Part shown: positions 1 to 12,200 of the stretch, piece after piece
Position numbering within the stretch: the first letter of the stretch is position 1
How the letters are laid out: every line of letters starts with the position of its first letter
Source of the DNA: Aulostomus chinensis
Taxonomy: Eukaryota; Chordata; Actinopteri; Syngnathiformes; Aulostomidae
NCBI GenBank assembly: GCA_037954235.1
Contig: JBBMOA010000004.1
Coordinates: 11,985,601-12,049,600, forward strand
Length of the DNA: 64,000 nucleotides
Direction of reading: 5' to 3'
Position numbers and translations under genes: made by a program
The notes under the pieces: generated by a model
The model's input: the letters and a program-made list of their open reading frames with translations, nothing else
Database searches by the model: none
Told to the model about the DNA's origin: nothing

Positions 1-370
1 TCTGCGCTGTCCATCTGTGTGGGCCTCCTTCCTGCCGTGGTAACGCCTCAAGTGTTGAGGTGTGACTGCAGTTGACCTCCCCTCTGTCAAAACGACGCCT
101 CGTTCTGAACAGAGTCAAGAGCACCAGAAGCAGCTCTCCTTCAGCCCCCAACTCCACCGGCCCTCACTCAGCCCCAGTGCCCCACATGAGGAGGGAGGCG
201 AGCAGCCGTGTGTGTCGGATTCATCATAAAGATCTACTTTATCACAGTCTGAAAACAATACACACGAAAGATGAATCTGTTATTAAGGAAAATATTAAAA
301 ATACAAATAATTCTGAACCATTTTAATGGTGTAAAATGCATAAACAAATAAAAAAAATTTAAAAAAGCAT

Positions 371-448
371 AAAAATCTGGCCTTCTGTATTAGGGGCCCT
401 TTAAAAATTCTTTTCATGGGGCCCAGAATCTCTAGCGGCGCCCCTGCC
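371..448. repeat. Possible interspersed repeat fragment
   Basis: A segment with two GGGGCCC/GGGCCC-type blocks flanking an AT-rich centre and ending in a GGCGCCGC-type block. I associate this pattern with a dispersed fish repeat, but no terminal repeats or target duplication are visible. Identification is from memory and weak. Confidence 0.3.
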
Positions 449-2433
449 TCAAGTGTTACGAACAAACAGGAGCACAACTATGTGCCACACTGACATCCCG
501 CTGTGCTGAAACTAGTAGTGTGGGAAAAAATTGCTTTCATTGGCAACAGCAGTTAACGAACTTTTTTTTATGCTGTTTATCGAAATCTCCAGCCGCCGGG
601 AGCTGGGATGCACTCACGTCATCGTCTTGTTTCATCCATGACATCACAAATCCCCCAGCATGGTGTGAGTCTGCTTCTACCGTCAGTACCGCGGTGCTGG
701 AACTGCAGTATTTACCGTCGTTACTACAGTGTTTCCCTGTGATTCTCCTGGGTTGAGGCTATGAATCTTTTCTCTTTATATCCTTACGGCAACAACAACA
801 AACAACAACCTTGGCATTGAGTGAATTTAATAAATTCCAATGGAGACGAGGCCCAAAGACACCTGCGGTCCTCCTGAAGCCTGAAAAACTCAATGAGAGG
901 CGCTGGAATGTTTACAGTTCCTTCAAAATAAAACACACAAATACTTCCTGGATTGGATTTTAGGTGAACTGCAATGATGTGCTGCAAAAAGACAGTGAAG
1001 AATAAATGTTCACGATGTCGCGAACGAGAAAAGATCTTTTAAAGCTTCTTAAAAAGTGGAGTAAAATGTTAGAAACTACTGTATGTAGCTCCAGTTCCCT
1101 CTAAAACTACAACCCCCAAGGTTCCTCACAAAACTCTGTTTTCTGGTTCCACTGGTGGACGTTCTTCTTCTGTGGTGTTCTACTTTACGTCCTCTAGGTG
1201 GCAGTAGTCCCCTTGTTAACAGGCTGGTTTGGAGGATTCAACCAAGACTGGTGCCTGCGGGCGCTTGTAAAAGTTGTTGTTACCACAGTTTGTTTGTTTT
1301 TTGCCACTGGTTTGATCAGCGCCTCAAAGAACAACAACAAAAAAGACAACATGGCATGTTGAGCTTCTGTATCAACAGGAAATAAAACGTTTTTATTGAT
1401 CATTTGTGTATATGAAGTTATATAACAACAGTCAGAAAACTCCACAGAGTGAATCACTACACAAAGTGAAACAAAACTGTAAAACACCCCGTCAAAAATG
1501 AAGGTATACACAGCAAATAGAACTTGTCAGCAGCTCGCCATCACTGCGAGCGATATGGCAGGAAAAAACACCCCAAACAGTTGTACAAGGTTACAGAGAA
1601 AACTTCCACACACAAAATACTCAAGCAGGCAGTTGATATACACGAAGGCAACTAGGATCTTTCTACAGCATCAGATTCTAATACTTTACACAGCTTTGTT
1701 TTTGTTTTGTTTTGAAAAAGGTCAGCGTGGCTTTTTCACCACTCGGAGAGAATTTGGGGTTCCTTGTCACACAGCTGGATCACGCGGTTTGATTATTTCG
1801 TGCGTACTTTGGCGGGAAAGCGTAACGTTGCAGTGCAGGACATGGCTTTTGCTTTGTAGCTTGTTTTCTGTTTTTCCCAACACAACTGGCGTTAAGATCT
1901 GCACTGCTGCCCACTACTGAATTCCCTGATTTCGCACATCCTTTGTGACATGATTTTCTTGTCCGTCGGTATTGGCGGTAACCTGGGCCATTTACAGAGC
2001 CTTGAACCTTGTACTTGAATCCCCTTTTTATTGAAATCTAAAGCTGTACTGGAATTTATGAACCTAACCCACGCGAAACGTCCAATAAACAAGGATTGGG
2101 AATAGAGCCGCGTTAAAGTATAATCCGGGATTTTATTTTCTCCTTTTTTTTTTGGAATGTTATCGGACGGGGGCGGGGTTACTCTAGAAGGGATATGACA
2201 TAAATTTATAATAAAAAATATAAACTAAATGATTTTTTTGTTTTTACACAAAAAAAAGTGCAAAATATATCTAATCTCACTTTTAAAGTAATCTACACCA
2301 ACACAGTCCATACTGTACATTCAAAGTTTTAATCTCAAATATAAAAGGGTTTTAATCGACCGTCAACAAAACCATGAAATGACGAGATACAGGATGTTAG
2401 AATATGATTTTTGTGCTGAATAATCACTTTATA

Positions 2434-2439
2434 TTTATT
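2434..2439 (-). promoter_or_regulatory. Candidate distal polyadenylation signal AATAAA
   Basis: Canonical AATAAA on the minus strand about 3.6 kb after the stop, in AU-rich sequence resembling a distal 3' UTR end. Use is unproven. Confidence 0.3.
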
Positions 2440-3804
2440 CTAGATATACATTTTTGACACAATTATGTAAATATATACATGGCGTTTTTAAGGGGGTATT
2501 TAAATGTAGACTCTCGTTTGGTATTGAACTCCCTGAAAGGTCTGATGCCGGCGCTGTGTGCAAGAAGAAAAACAAGCCTGCGGAAAGGGAGGGAACCCTA
2601 AACAGAGGTCAACAGGGGTCAACCTGTCGGCTGAATCTACGTGTGCTGTGTCCCAAAGTAGAACATCACCCTGGACGGTTAAAAACACCCTCTAGAATCT
2701 TCTCCTCGGCCACCCACGTCAACACTATGGGATGAACATACAAGTATTGCACAGTGCTCAACAAAATGCTGTGTGAAGCCACCCGCTGGAGCTCTCGTTC
2801 TCTCTGCGTGTAGAAGGGAAAAATGGCGTAGAACGCTACAACATCACTACAGAACAAACTGGTTTCGCTACCTACTGATAAGTCTACATCTCTAAGCACA
2901 CACGGCAGTCACAGTGATACACAAAGCAGTCCTCAGAGACTCCTATGGAATGACAAGTAGCTTTTTCATAATAGTGCTATCAACTACACAATAACATTGA
3001 AAAAACATTTAGAAAGTCCTCCTGAAGCTAGCATCGGGTATACACAAGAGGTTCCTCCAAGATAAGAGACTTCATGGTGGAGTAAAACGTATTTTAATTG
3101 GACCCGTAGTAAAGGACGTGATGGACTAATAATAGCCTACACAGACCATTAACTTTTACGGTTGTTTCGCGTTCTCCTGGTGTGCCAACAACTAAACAAA
3201 CTGATGTGATGGCTGAATAAACCACCTCCGCATGGTGGACATGTTCTTCTGGCACAGGGCGGGAAGCTGGGAAGCTGAATAATGCCTTTCTGTTACGTTC
3301 CAGGCTGGAACTCGTGTCATTGTAGAAAATCTGACAATGACCATTTCATATCCTCCCAGGTTGACAAGAAACTGAAAAAAAAAAACCTACTAAAAAGCCA
3401 TACTCTTGGACAAAACATCATATTAGATCATCTATTAGCCACCTTTAGAAGCTAATGTTAGCATTCAGTCACGTCCTAGCTAACATTGCTCGTTGTCATA
3501 TTACATGACACCATAGGAAAAGGTCGTAATGTGACTTTATAGTAACCGGAACACACATTTCTGTGTGATATTCACTAAATTTCCTCGTGTTCTTTGGTCC
3601 TCGGAAGCCTGCGTGTCTCGCTAACACTTACACATGAAATGCTTGGACACTGTTTTGGGTGAGATATCATTAAATTTACTCCAAAAAAAAAAAAAAAAAG
3701 TTCCAGTGAGTATAATGTCACATAATGTTAACTTATACTTTTCCTATCTTATCAGTAACAAAACAACGATAAGCCTTAGCTACAAAGTGGTTAAATGAGT
3801 TACA

Positions 3805-4184
3805 TTAGCTGTTGGCTAACGGTAGCTAAGGAGTTTTTACAATCTAGGTTTACTCCAGTTGCTCGTCAACCAGGGAGGTGATGGAATTATCCTCATTTTA
3901 ATCTCTAGATTAGTGGCTAAGTAACTCCAGAGATGACAATACATTTTCAAGATTAAACAGTTGTTAGCTTGAGATCACGACATTTAAAAAGTAATTATGA
4001 ACATAAGCTGTTCTCAGCTTCTATATCATATAGCATGTACTATAACTCAAAAAACAAAGTATTTCGGCTGAAAGTGGAATAAAAATGTAATAAATACCCA
4101 TTTCTTTATCCATTGTATAATATAACAAAACATTTCTGCCTTGGTAGAGGTCAAATGCTATGTTAGCTGTTGGCTAACGGTAGC
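3805..4184. repeat. Two identical 22-bp repeats in the syt1 3' flank
   Basis: Positions 3805-3826 and 4163-4184 carry the same 22-base sequence, beginning TTAGCTGTTGGCTAACGG. It is itself partly palindromic (TTAGC...GCTAA). A related form lies in intron 7 near 6347-6366. Confidence 0.6.
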
Positions 4185-4753
4185 AATAGGTAGATACAAC
4201 ATTACCCAGCATTCTAGCTTCCCGCCTTGCGCGTGACAAACATGGCCGCCATGTGAATATGATCTATTGTCATCGCTGCTTTCTTAAGCTGATGGGGCAG
4301 GAATATTATTACTGCCTGCCCAAAATAAAGCACCCCAACAATCATTCAACAAAACTGGCTGTAAAGAAGTCAACAAGCTAGTTTCATAGATATCCAGTAC
4401 AAAACAGCAGCCACATAAATGTTAAAACTGGCAGTAAAACATGGCTAGCTCTATTGTCACTGTGAGAAGGCAACGCAAAGCAAAGACTGCGATTCAGGGC
4501 ACCATTGCAGCCAAAGACATTGTTCCCGATAAACCAAAGCTACAACCACTAGCAAGTGGGAGTGTGTGCATGACGAGAGGCCTCCACCTCTCTGGAAATG
4601 GCAGTGTTTGGAAACTGGCTTTACTTCTTGACCCCCGAAGTTTAAACCCTTGATTTAATTTCCTCTCCTTTGATTGAAGGCAGCGGGATCGTAACAGAAG
4701 AGACGACCCCTGGTGTCAGTAGACCCCCCCCCCCATCCCAGCCTTTAATCAGG

Positions 4754-4758
<5 letters not shown>

Positions 4759-4825
<67 letters not shown>
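4759..4825. repeat. (TA)n microsatellite
   Basis: Uninterrupted alternating T/A of about 67 bases in the 3' flank or distal 3' UTR of syt1. Confidence 0.95.
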
Positions 4826-4828
<3 letters not shown>

Positions 4829-4910
4829 AACATGCAGTTTTTACTAAAAAAAAAGTCAAGACGTTTAAATGCTGGAAAAATAGTCCTCTTAAAGGCAGAT
4901 TTTTTTGTTT

Positions 4911-4916
4911 TTTATT
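4911..4916 (-). promoter_or_regulatory. Candidate polyadenylation signal AATAAA
   Basis: First canonical AATAAA that I found downstream of the syt1 stop, giving a 3' UTR of about 1.1 kb if used. It lies in an A-rich context just before the TA microsatellite, so it could be a chance match. Confidence 0.3.
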
Positions 4917-5685
4917 TTCAAACTCCCTCTCAAAGGTGGGACCCCGGCCAAAGTGCCTCTTCAACAGAAGCAAAAATAGTAAATGAGCTTAAGGACACGA
5001 TGGCTACAGAACGGCCGTGCATCTTCTTTTTTCACAAGGGGTCTGTTTTTTCCCTCTCTGAAGAGTCACTGGGTGTTTTTTTTTGTTTTTGTTTTTTTTT
5101 TTTTGGAGGCGATGTTTTTTTCTTCTTCTTTTTTTTTTTCTCCATTTTTAGAGCAGAAAAACAACCAACAAGGACCTGTTTCACTTAAATGCCAAACATG
5201 GGAAGATGGAACTGCGCGGACTCTCGTTTCTAGTAAGCTGAACATGTTAGGTCCTCCGGTTGAGAAACGAGTACAAAAAGTCGTAAGAAATCATGTGCTT
5301 GTATAATTTCCAGCAGCATAATTTTCCCCCACAGAACCATAGCAGTTAATGGCCTTGTATTTTGGAGTTTTGTGAGTGTGATTCGTCTTCTTTTTTTTTG
5401 TTGTTTTCCTGAACTTAGAGCCAGACACTGTCCTTTACATTGTGAGTATATTTCCACGAGCGTGTCGCAGGTTTTGAATAATTTTCTATTCTGGAATGCA
5501 GTAAGGTAATAAGGTAGGTTTTTCTTTTATATCCTGGGATACATAATATTGGCTTTCCTCTATATCTGCATTTACATAATTTAAAATAGAACATCTTATT
5601 AAAAACATCAAGATATACACAGATTAGGAAACAGGTAACAACATACAAACACATAAACTAGAAATCATTTTTGTCTGCATACTTA

Positions 5686-5693
5686 TATATACA
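5686..5693 (-). promoter_or_regulatory. Second Pumilio-type motif (UGUAUAUA)
   Basis: In mRNA orientation this reads UGUAUAUA, also a perfect UGUANAUA match, about 340 bases downstream of the stop. It matters only if the 3' UTR reaches this far, which is likely for a synaptotagmin. Confidence 0.35.
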
Positions 5694-5975
5694 ACTGTGG
5701 TACAATAAATTCTTTCAGTCATGCGCTATCTATACAGATCATATTGCTTAAAAGAAGGGGGCATTTGGTCGGGGCGATGAAGGGCGTCAGGATGGGAAAA
5801 ACTCACCCAAAAAAAACAAAACAAAACAAAGAGGAAAAAGCGAGAAAAGTAGGGCTCTGATAGAAAAGAAAGCCGAGGATCGAGAGTGTTTGTGGAACCG
5901 GGGGCGGTAAAGCTAAGTTAGGCTTGGAGGCGTGGGGGAGGGGGGTTACATGGATGGACCCATATATCACTGAGG

Positions 5976-5983
5976 TATTTACA
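5976..5983 (-). promoter_or_regulatory. Pumilio-type 3' UTR motif (UGUAAAUA)
   Basis: In mRNA orientation this reads UGUAAAUA, a match to the Pumilio consensus UGUANAUA, about 47 bases after the stop codon and so almost certainly in the 3' UTR. Binding is inferred from the consensus only. Confidence 0.4.
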
Positions 5984-6030
5984 CATACTGGCTAAAGAGT
6001 ACTACAAGGCAGGAGCTGAAAGGACCCTGC

Positions 6031-6237
6031 CTATTTCTTGGTGGAGAGCTGAGCGTCCACCTCCTCCTCGGGCTTCAGCACGTGCCACTGGGCGATGGGT
6101 CTCCTGGGGTTGGCCAGCATGTCGGACCAGTGGCGCAGCTCCGTCCCCGAGCTGTTAAGGCCCACAAAGACTTTGCCGATGGCATCGTTCTTGCCGATCT
6201 TGTCATAGTCCAGAACAGTTATAACAATTTGCACTTT
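6031..6237 (-). CDS. syt1: syt1 exon 8 (C2B calcium loop 3, C-terminus, stop)
   Basis: Sixty-eight codons plus TAG stop at 6033-6031. Starts KVQIVITVLDYDKIGKNDAIG with calcium ligands D363, D365 and D371. Continues with LRHWSDMLANPRRPIAQWH, including R398 and R399 at the bottom of C2B and the conserved C-terminal WHXL motif (W404-L407). Ends LKPEEEVDAQLSTKK. The acceptor TTGTTACAG follows a long T-rich tract. The KPEEEVDA tail resembles Syt2, while DKIGKNDAIGKVFVG resembles Syt1. Confidence 0.97.
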   Translation of the reverse strand, partial: KVQIVITVLDYDKIGKNDAIGKVFVGLNSSGTELRHWSDMLANPRRPIAQWHVLKPEEEVDAQLSTKK

Positions 6238-9200
6238 CTGTAACAAAACACAAAAAAAAAAGGGAGAAGAGAGGTGATGAGAGTAACATGTTTGTATACA
6301 TATACTTTCTTTCCTGAAGTACAAGTACTGATACGTCTGATGTAGCCGTTAGCTAACGGTAAGCTAAGACACCACCGGATTTTTCACAAGCTAACGTTTT
6401 AGTTTCAACCAGGGAAGTGACGGCGTGAAAAGTTTTATCTCAAAATGACAAGATAACTAACGTATTACTTCCAGATGATAATTTAATAAAGTTGCTACTC
6501 TAAAAAGAAAAAAAAAAAACCCCTTCATATCTCGAGATAGTGACATTCAACAAGTGAGCACAGCCTTTCCTAGCCTCCACGTGTAACGTTAACATGTAAA
6601 TCAGTTCTAAATACTAAACCAGTTTGATGTTAATAAAAGAGAAATACAACTACAAATGTGTCACCCACATGAAGTTTTATGTAAAAATGTCTTTTTGCTG
6701 TGTTTGTTTGCAAAGTACAAAAGTTAAAAGAATCCCGGGGAAATAAACTCCTCTCTTTTGCACCGTTACTTTGCGATGTACCACAATAAGAAGTTTTCCA
6801 GTGCTAACCTGCCCTTTCTGATGCCGTGGTTACGCCCACGCGAGCTGATGGGCGATGCCGGCCACTCTTATCTTTTCGCAGTGATTCCCGTGAAATGCAG
6901 TAAAATTAAGTGAGCGATTCATACATCGAGCCGCCGACTTGTATGAAACATGGAGGAGGGATGTGGCCTCGGCCGGTTCGCCATGGTCACATGACCGCGG
7001 ACTCGTCTTTGCGCCTGACGGACATTATCTGTCCATCTTTGTGAGTTCTCCTGCTCATTACACAGCTCATCGTATTTAGGGCACCAAGATTAAATAACCA
7101 ATGCAGTATTACACAGTATAATTCCTCCATGGTGACTATAATGTTGTGTTTTATTGAGTCTGAGAGGTGGGTTTATTTAATAGTCAATCTGTGGGCTGTA
7201 ATTGGCGGTGCCGGTAAATTGTAGCAGGTTAAAAATAGATTTAGGGCCTGCAGTAAAGTAAATATAGAGGATCCTGTCGTACTGAAGCGTGCGTGGAGGC
7301 TCTGATGGAGGTGCTCCTGCATATCAGCAGTTAAGTGACACAGCAGAGCCGGCGTCCGTTTCTCTTGGAGCCAAACGTGGCAGAATGTTTGATGACTCAG
7401 AGGACCTGGACTCAGCCCCACCATGTGTTCGTCCAAAGGGACACGGCAAAGACAAGTGACCCGGCGTCCGTCTCTGGAGCGCAACTTGAATTTGCGCGAG
7501 GAGGACTGATTACAGTTTTGATCCGCTGGCACAGTGAGGCGGAGCTACCGGCGTGACCCCAGAGCCTCAGTCAGAGGGGAGATGTGATGTCACAGTGAAC
7601 CAGGTGGGTCAGCTGGTCTTTAAAAGGACAGTTCACGTGGATCTCGCTCGATGACAGAAGGCTCCTTTGAGGAGAAAATGCTGGTTTGTCACTTCTCTTT
7701 TTCCTCAAAGATTTAAATCCAATGTTGATTCTATTCTCACGTCACAAAGAGTTCGGAAGCCACTCAGGCCTTGCGTGCGGTGTCATTGCTGACAGAAGAT
7801 GACGCTGGAGCACATCGCCAAACAAACGCAGCTGCTGCTCTCAGGCGTTTAGTCGCGAGCTCCAGAGGGAGATGTTGGCAGACTGGCTAAGCTAGGCTAG
7901 TCCTACATGCTAAGCTAGGCTAACTGTGCTCTGACTGCAGCTCTGAACAAGCTTAGACAGACAATCTTCCTGTCAAACGCAGAAGGAAAGAAAATGAACA
8001 CCATTTTCAAAATGCTATAAAGAATATATATATATATGTAATATATATATATATATATTACTAGAAATATGTATATATATATACACACATGTATGAATAT
8101 ACATTATATGTTTATACATATGTGTATATGTACACATGTATATATAAATATACAGTGTATACATAAACAAATATGATTGCAACAAAATGAAACAATATTC
8201 TGAGGTCTGCCTTTTTCCAGTCTTCATTCTATGCAGGGCTACATAATGACTCATGTACATCATTAAAGAAACACACAAGAACAAATGTAACCACTGAATA
8301 TCGAGTGTGACGTCTATTCGTTTTAATCTGAAACGTGAAAAATTAAAATTATTTCCAAAACTCATTCATCAACAGTAATGTTGAAAATTTGGAAGGGTAG
8401 TTGTAGCCGTGGTTTTATCGAACGGCTAGATTGGTGTGATTGTGCCTCTGTAATGAGATGATGTCTCATTTGCCTGTTTAAACACTAAAGTGAGGAACTC
8501 TACCCTGCTCATGTGGACTTCCTTGGTTTGAATCTTCAATTCATTAAAACTTCCAACCAACTTCTGGTGCTGTTTGTCTATTTCAAAGAGCTTATGTGTG
8601 CGTTCGTGTTGCCATGAGTATCTGGGAGGTTCTACGCCGTGTGAACAGCGTTCCGTGGCGCCGCAAGGCTTTTCTGTGCGAGCTGAATGAGGATGTGGGT
8701 CATTAACGATCCTTCTGTTGCCAGATACACCAATTAAACATTCCCACGCATTCTCAAAGACCATTAAAATCCTAAGCTTGATTACTCAAAAAGTCCCAAG
8801 ATTAAGTTTAACTCTAATTCAGATAAAAGAAGGTAATTTGCAGCCCTTTATAAGCAGTTTGTTGTAAATGTTAACGGGATTTAATTTAAAAGCTGGCAGA
8901 GAAATCGCTAAACACACGAAGGCGCCGAGCTTCCCTGAAAGACTCGACAGCTGTCAGTGACGATGACGATGGTGTTTAAACGCTCCATTAGTTTAATATG
9001 TACGTCTTTAAGGAGTGTTCGAGTGATTGCTCACTCAAATTAGGCTCTAAGTACATTTTTTTTTCAGGAGAAAGTTGGACATTTAAATCCACCATCAGCC
9101 TGGCTCTTAGCAACAAAATCAATCTACAGAGATTCTAAATCCAGCCTTGATCTGGACTGGCTTGATCGGAATCAATATTTTTAAAAGAATCCGGGGCTCT

Positions 9201-9759
9201 GGGACCCAAACCCGTGGTTTGTGACAGGAGGGACACTAACCCTGAAGCAGTTTGTGCTGACTTTAGAATGTTCCAGAGAAAAGATTTGTGTTTATCTTCC
9301 AGAATGAGAGGAATTTAATCAATCACATCTTCATATCGAAGGCTGAAGATGCTTGTCGGGGTTTGTTGACATTTCCCCTCTCATCCAACAACTGGATGGT
9401 CCGCAGTTTTTAGGGAGAGCTGTCAAGTCAAATTATCTTTAATGTACTTAAGGATATAAGCTTGTGTTGCTGTCAGAGGCAGGCAAAGGGAGGTATCTTC
9501 TCTCGTCTTCAAGCATAAAGCCTTTGAGTTGTGCTTGGCCCACGTCTGCTGTCGAGGGTAAACCAGGAAGTCCTTGGAATACGACCTGGAATTGGACTGA
9601 GGGCTACAATATTGGCCGCTGTTATCAGGTGAAACTACAAACCTGGGAGTTGTGTTTTTGCCTCTTTCAACCTGTCACACACTCTCCGCATATATATACT
9701 GTATACATATATGTATGTGCATATATATATACACATATATATATATATATATACATACA

Positions 9760-9808
<49 letters not shown>

Positions 9809-12156
9809 CACACACAAAATCCTCTAGACTGAATATGTGGTGAACGAGCCCTTCGCTGGCTCTTCCTGCTAAAGCTGTCAGCTCAGTGGACCTTCCCAGA
9901 TTCTGCGGAGGCGTCCGTGGATGCAAACATACCTGGATTTGTTCAAACGGGACTTCGAAGCTAAAGGATTCGTTGTAGTAAGGGTTGAGGGTGTTCTTCT
10001 TGATCGTCGTCTTCTTCTTCTTCAGCCTCTTGCCGTTCTGCATCAGGTGGATCTTCACGTATGGATCTGGAATTGAAAACGAATTTGTTTTTATGTATTT
10101 ACGTCGAGGTGGTAAATGTGAAAGCACATCCAGTGATTCGAGCGATAATATCTTTGATTCGTTCAGAGCTGATGAGATGGTGAAGTACTCAGGCTGAAAA
10201 CAAACAAACCTTCCAACTGACAACACGGCTTGATTAATACTTCCCAACATCATCTCTCAAATCCCTCAGTTAACCCTCCTCCCTCGAGAGCCTCATTTTC
10301 ATCCATCCCAACGTCACCTCAAGTGGCACCCGAGTGCTCTGCTTTGTCCGTTCTAATCCACTCAGGAGCAATCAGGGGGAAGCGCACGTCTGAGAACAGA
10401 CAACCAGCCGCTGACCCCCTCAGTCAGGCAGCCTGGCTCCAAAAACCACAGACAACTCATGGACTACAACAGACGTGAATCAGCCTTTAAAAGATGGGGC
10501 TCTTTACACACTCGTCATCCATCCACAGCAGAATGAGGAACAAAAACCTCAAGTGTTTTCAAGGATATTTTACACACGTGGAAGACTTGGTCGTGAGGAT
10601 ATTCCAATGACAAAAAAAGAAAATCATAAATATGACATAAAATATCTGAATTACGAGATTAAATGTCACAATGACCAGATTAAAAGTCAAAATTGTGATA
10701 TAAACTCTAAGCTTACTTGTACGACTTACTCATCTCATGATAATTTATTTTAGTAATTGTGAAATGTATAACTCTTTGTTATATATGTATCCTGATTCTA
10801 TAAATAACTCTTATCGTCGTTTAGGTTTTAAAACTTACCATTAGGAGAAGGGTAAGTCATCATTTATTCATTTGTTTTTTTTTAATTGATGATCGAGCAA
10901 TGGCCTAATGCATTTGTGTGTTATTCATTTATCAAAGCACATAAACGCTTCATGGAGCTAACAGTTCTCCTGCACCTCCTAGCCGGCCACATGGAGCTAA
11001 CGGTTCTCCTGCACCTCCTAGCCGGCCACATGGAGCTAACGGTTCTCCTGCACCTCCTAGCCGGCCACATGGAGCTAACGGTTCTCCTGCACCTCCTAGC
11101 CGGCCACATGGAGCTAACGGTTCTCCTGCACCTCCTAGCCGGCCACATGGAGCTAACGGTTCTCCTGCACCTCCTAGCCGGCCACATGGAGCTAACGGTT
11201 CTCCTGCACCTCCTAGCCGGCTACATGGAGCTAACAGTTCTCCTGCACTTCCAAGCCTCACACTGGCAAGAACACAGGGAGGCAGAGCCTATAATTAGTT
11301 GTTGAAACACCACTTGCTCTGATAATCTGGATTTATCACGATATCCCATTTGCGCAAAGTCTTTATAATGCTTCACATTTTTGTGGGGGCAGCTCTGTTT
11401 TTAGCAGCAACATTGTCAACAGCAAATAGAGAGCAAGCTTAGCTCCTTTAATCTTTCATCCAATTCAGGGGGATAAGGACCTGATTGTCTCTTCCGGGAC
11501 TCGAATACGGAGAGAAAACCACATACACATGGAAAAAGCAGGAAAATAAATAGATGACAAAGATGAGTGAGAAGCTAACAGGCTCCTAATTGAGTGGGTG
11601 TCCATTATTACTCTCCCGCTGAGGCCAGCTATGAGTACTGGGTTGAAAGCAGCACTGAATGAGTGGATGCTGTCACTTTTTTGTCCAACAATCTCTGAAT
11701 GTGTGACATTTTCTTGTTCTATTTGTGCACTGCATCTGATCCAACCAGTCTTTAAAATGCTCTCTGTGCTCGGTGGTGTTACTCTGTGAACCGAGCGCTG
11801 ATTCTGCAGGGTTATTTGTCTTAATTAGCCCCAGATTACTCATAAAAATGATAGTTTTCTTGGTATTTAAGGGGGTCCAGCACACAGAGTCTGGTAACTG
11901 ATGTTGATACAGCGGGCATCCAGGCGGATCTGCCGAGCCCTCCTTGTTCTATGCTATTCTTGCTCTGTGCAGGCATCGTTTACAGTAACTTTTGCAATTT
12001 TCCCAGTTCAACATCTTTGTAATTTTGAAATCAATGGTTCTTTGATTTCGCACAGACTCGGACAAAAGCAGGTTCATCATTTCTGGCAGGTTGCCGGGGA
12101 TGTTTGACCTTTCCCTGGAAGACTTTCTCAGCTGGCTGTAAGAAATTCAGTGTGCT

Positions 12157-12200
<44 letters not shown>

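Larger units (their letters stand above)
1..6030 (-). other. syt1 3' UTR and 3' flanking sequence
   Basis: Sequence downstream of the syt1 stop in transcript orientation. The proximal part, from 6030 down to at least about 5.4 kb, is probably 3' UTR; the transcript end is not determined. No convincing protein-coding gene was recognised. Contents are a TA microsatellite near 4.8 kb, T-rich runs around 5.08-5.14 kb, two identical 22-bp repeats near 3.8 and 4.2 kb, and a possible interspersed repeat at 371-448. Minus-strand AATAAA signals lie at 4911-4916, 2434-2439 and 2132-2137. Confidence 0.6.
6238..9932 (-). other. syt1 intron 7
   Basis: 3,695 bp phase-0 intron, GT at 9932-9931 and AG at 6239-6238. 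Holds TA-rich microsatellites at about 8022-8160 and 9690-9804, the latter close to the donor of exon 7. There is a short duplicated GCTAAGCTAGGCTA motif near 7.88-7.92 kb. The 112-codon minus-strand open frame at 8426-8764 has no recognisable domain. Confidence 0.9.

Noticed and set aside
4231..4255. YY1-like palindrome ACATGGCCGCCATGT as a promoter
   Set aside because: Striking motif, but no other promoter feature or downstream gene supports it.
4670..5188. 172-codon plus-strand frame rich in Tyr-Ile
   Set aside because: Produced by the TA microsatellite and T-runs in the syt1 3' flank.
8426..8764. 112-codon minus-strand frame in intron 7
   Set aside because: Same strand as syt1 but no domain, and neither end fits as a syt1 exon; the spliced protein is already complete without it.
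10886..11305. 139-codon repetitive reading frame with 13-residue repeats
   Set aside because: Fully explained by the 39-bp minisatellite, which is open in several frames on both strands; no promoter or homology.
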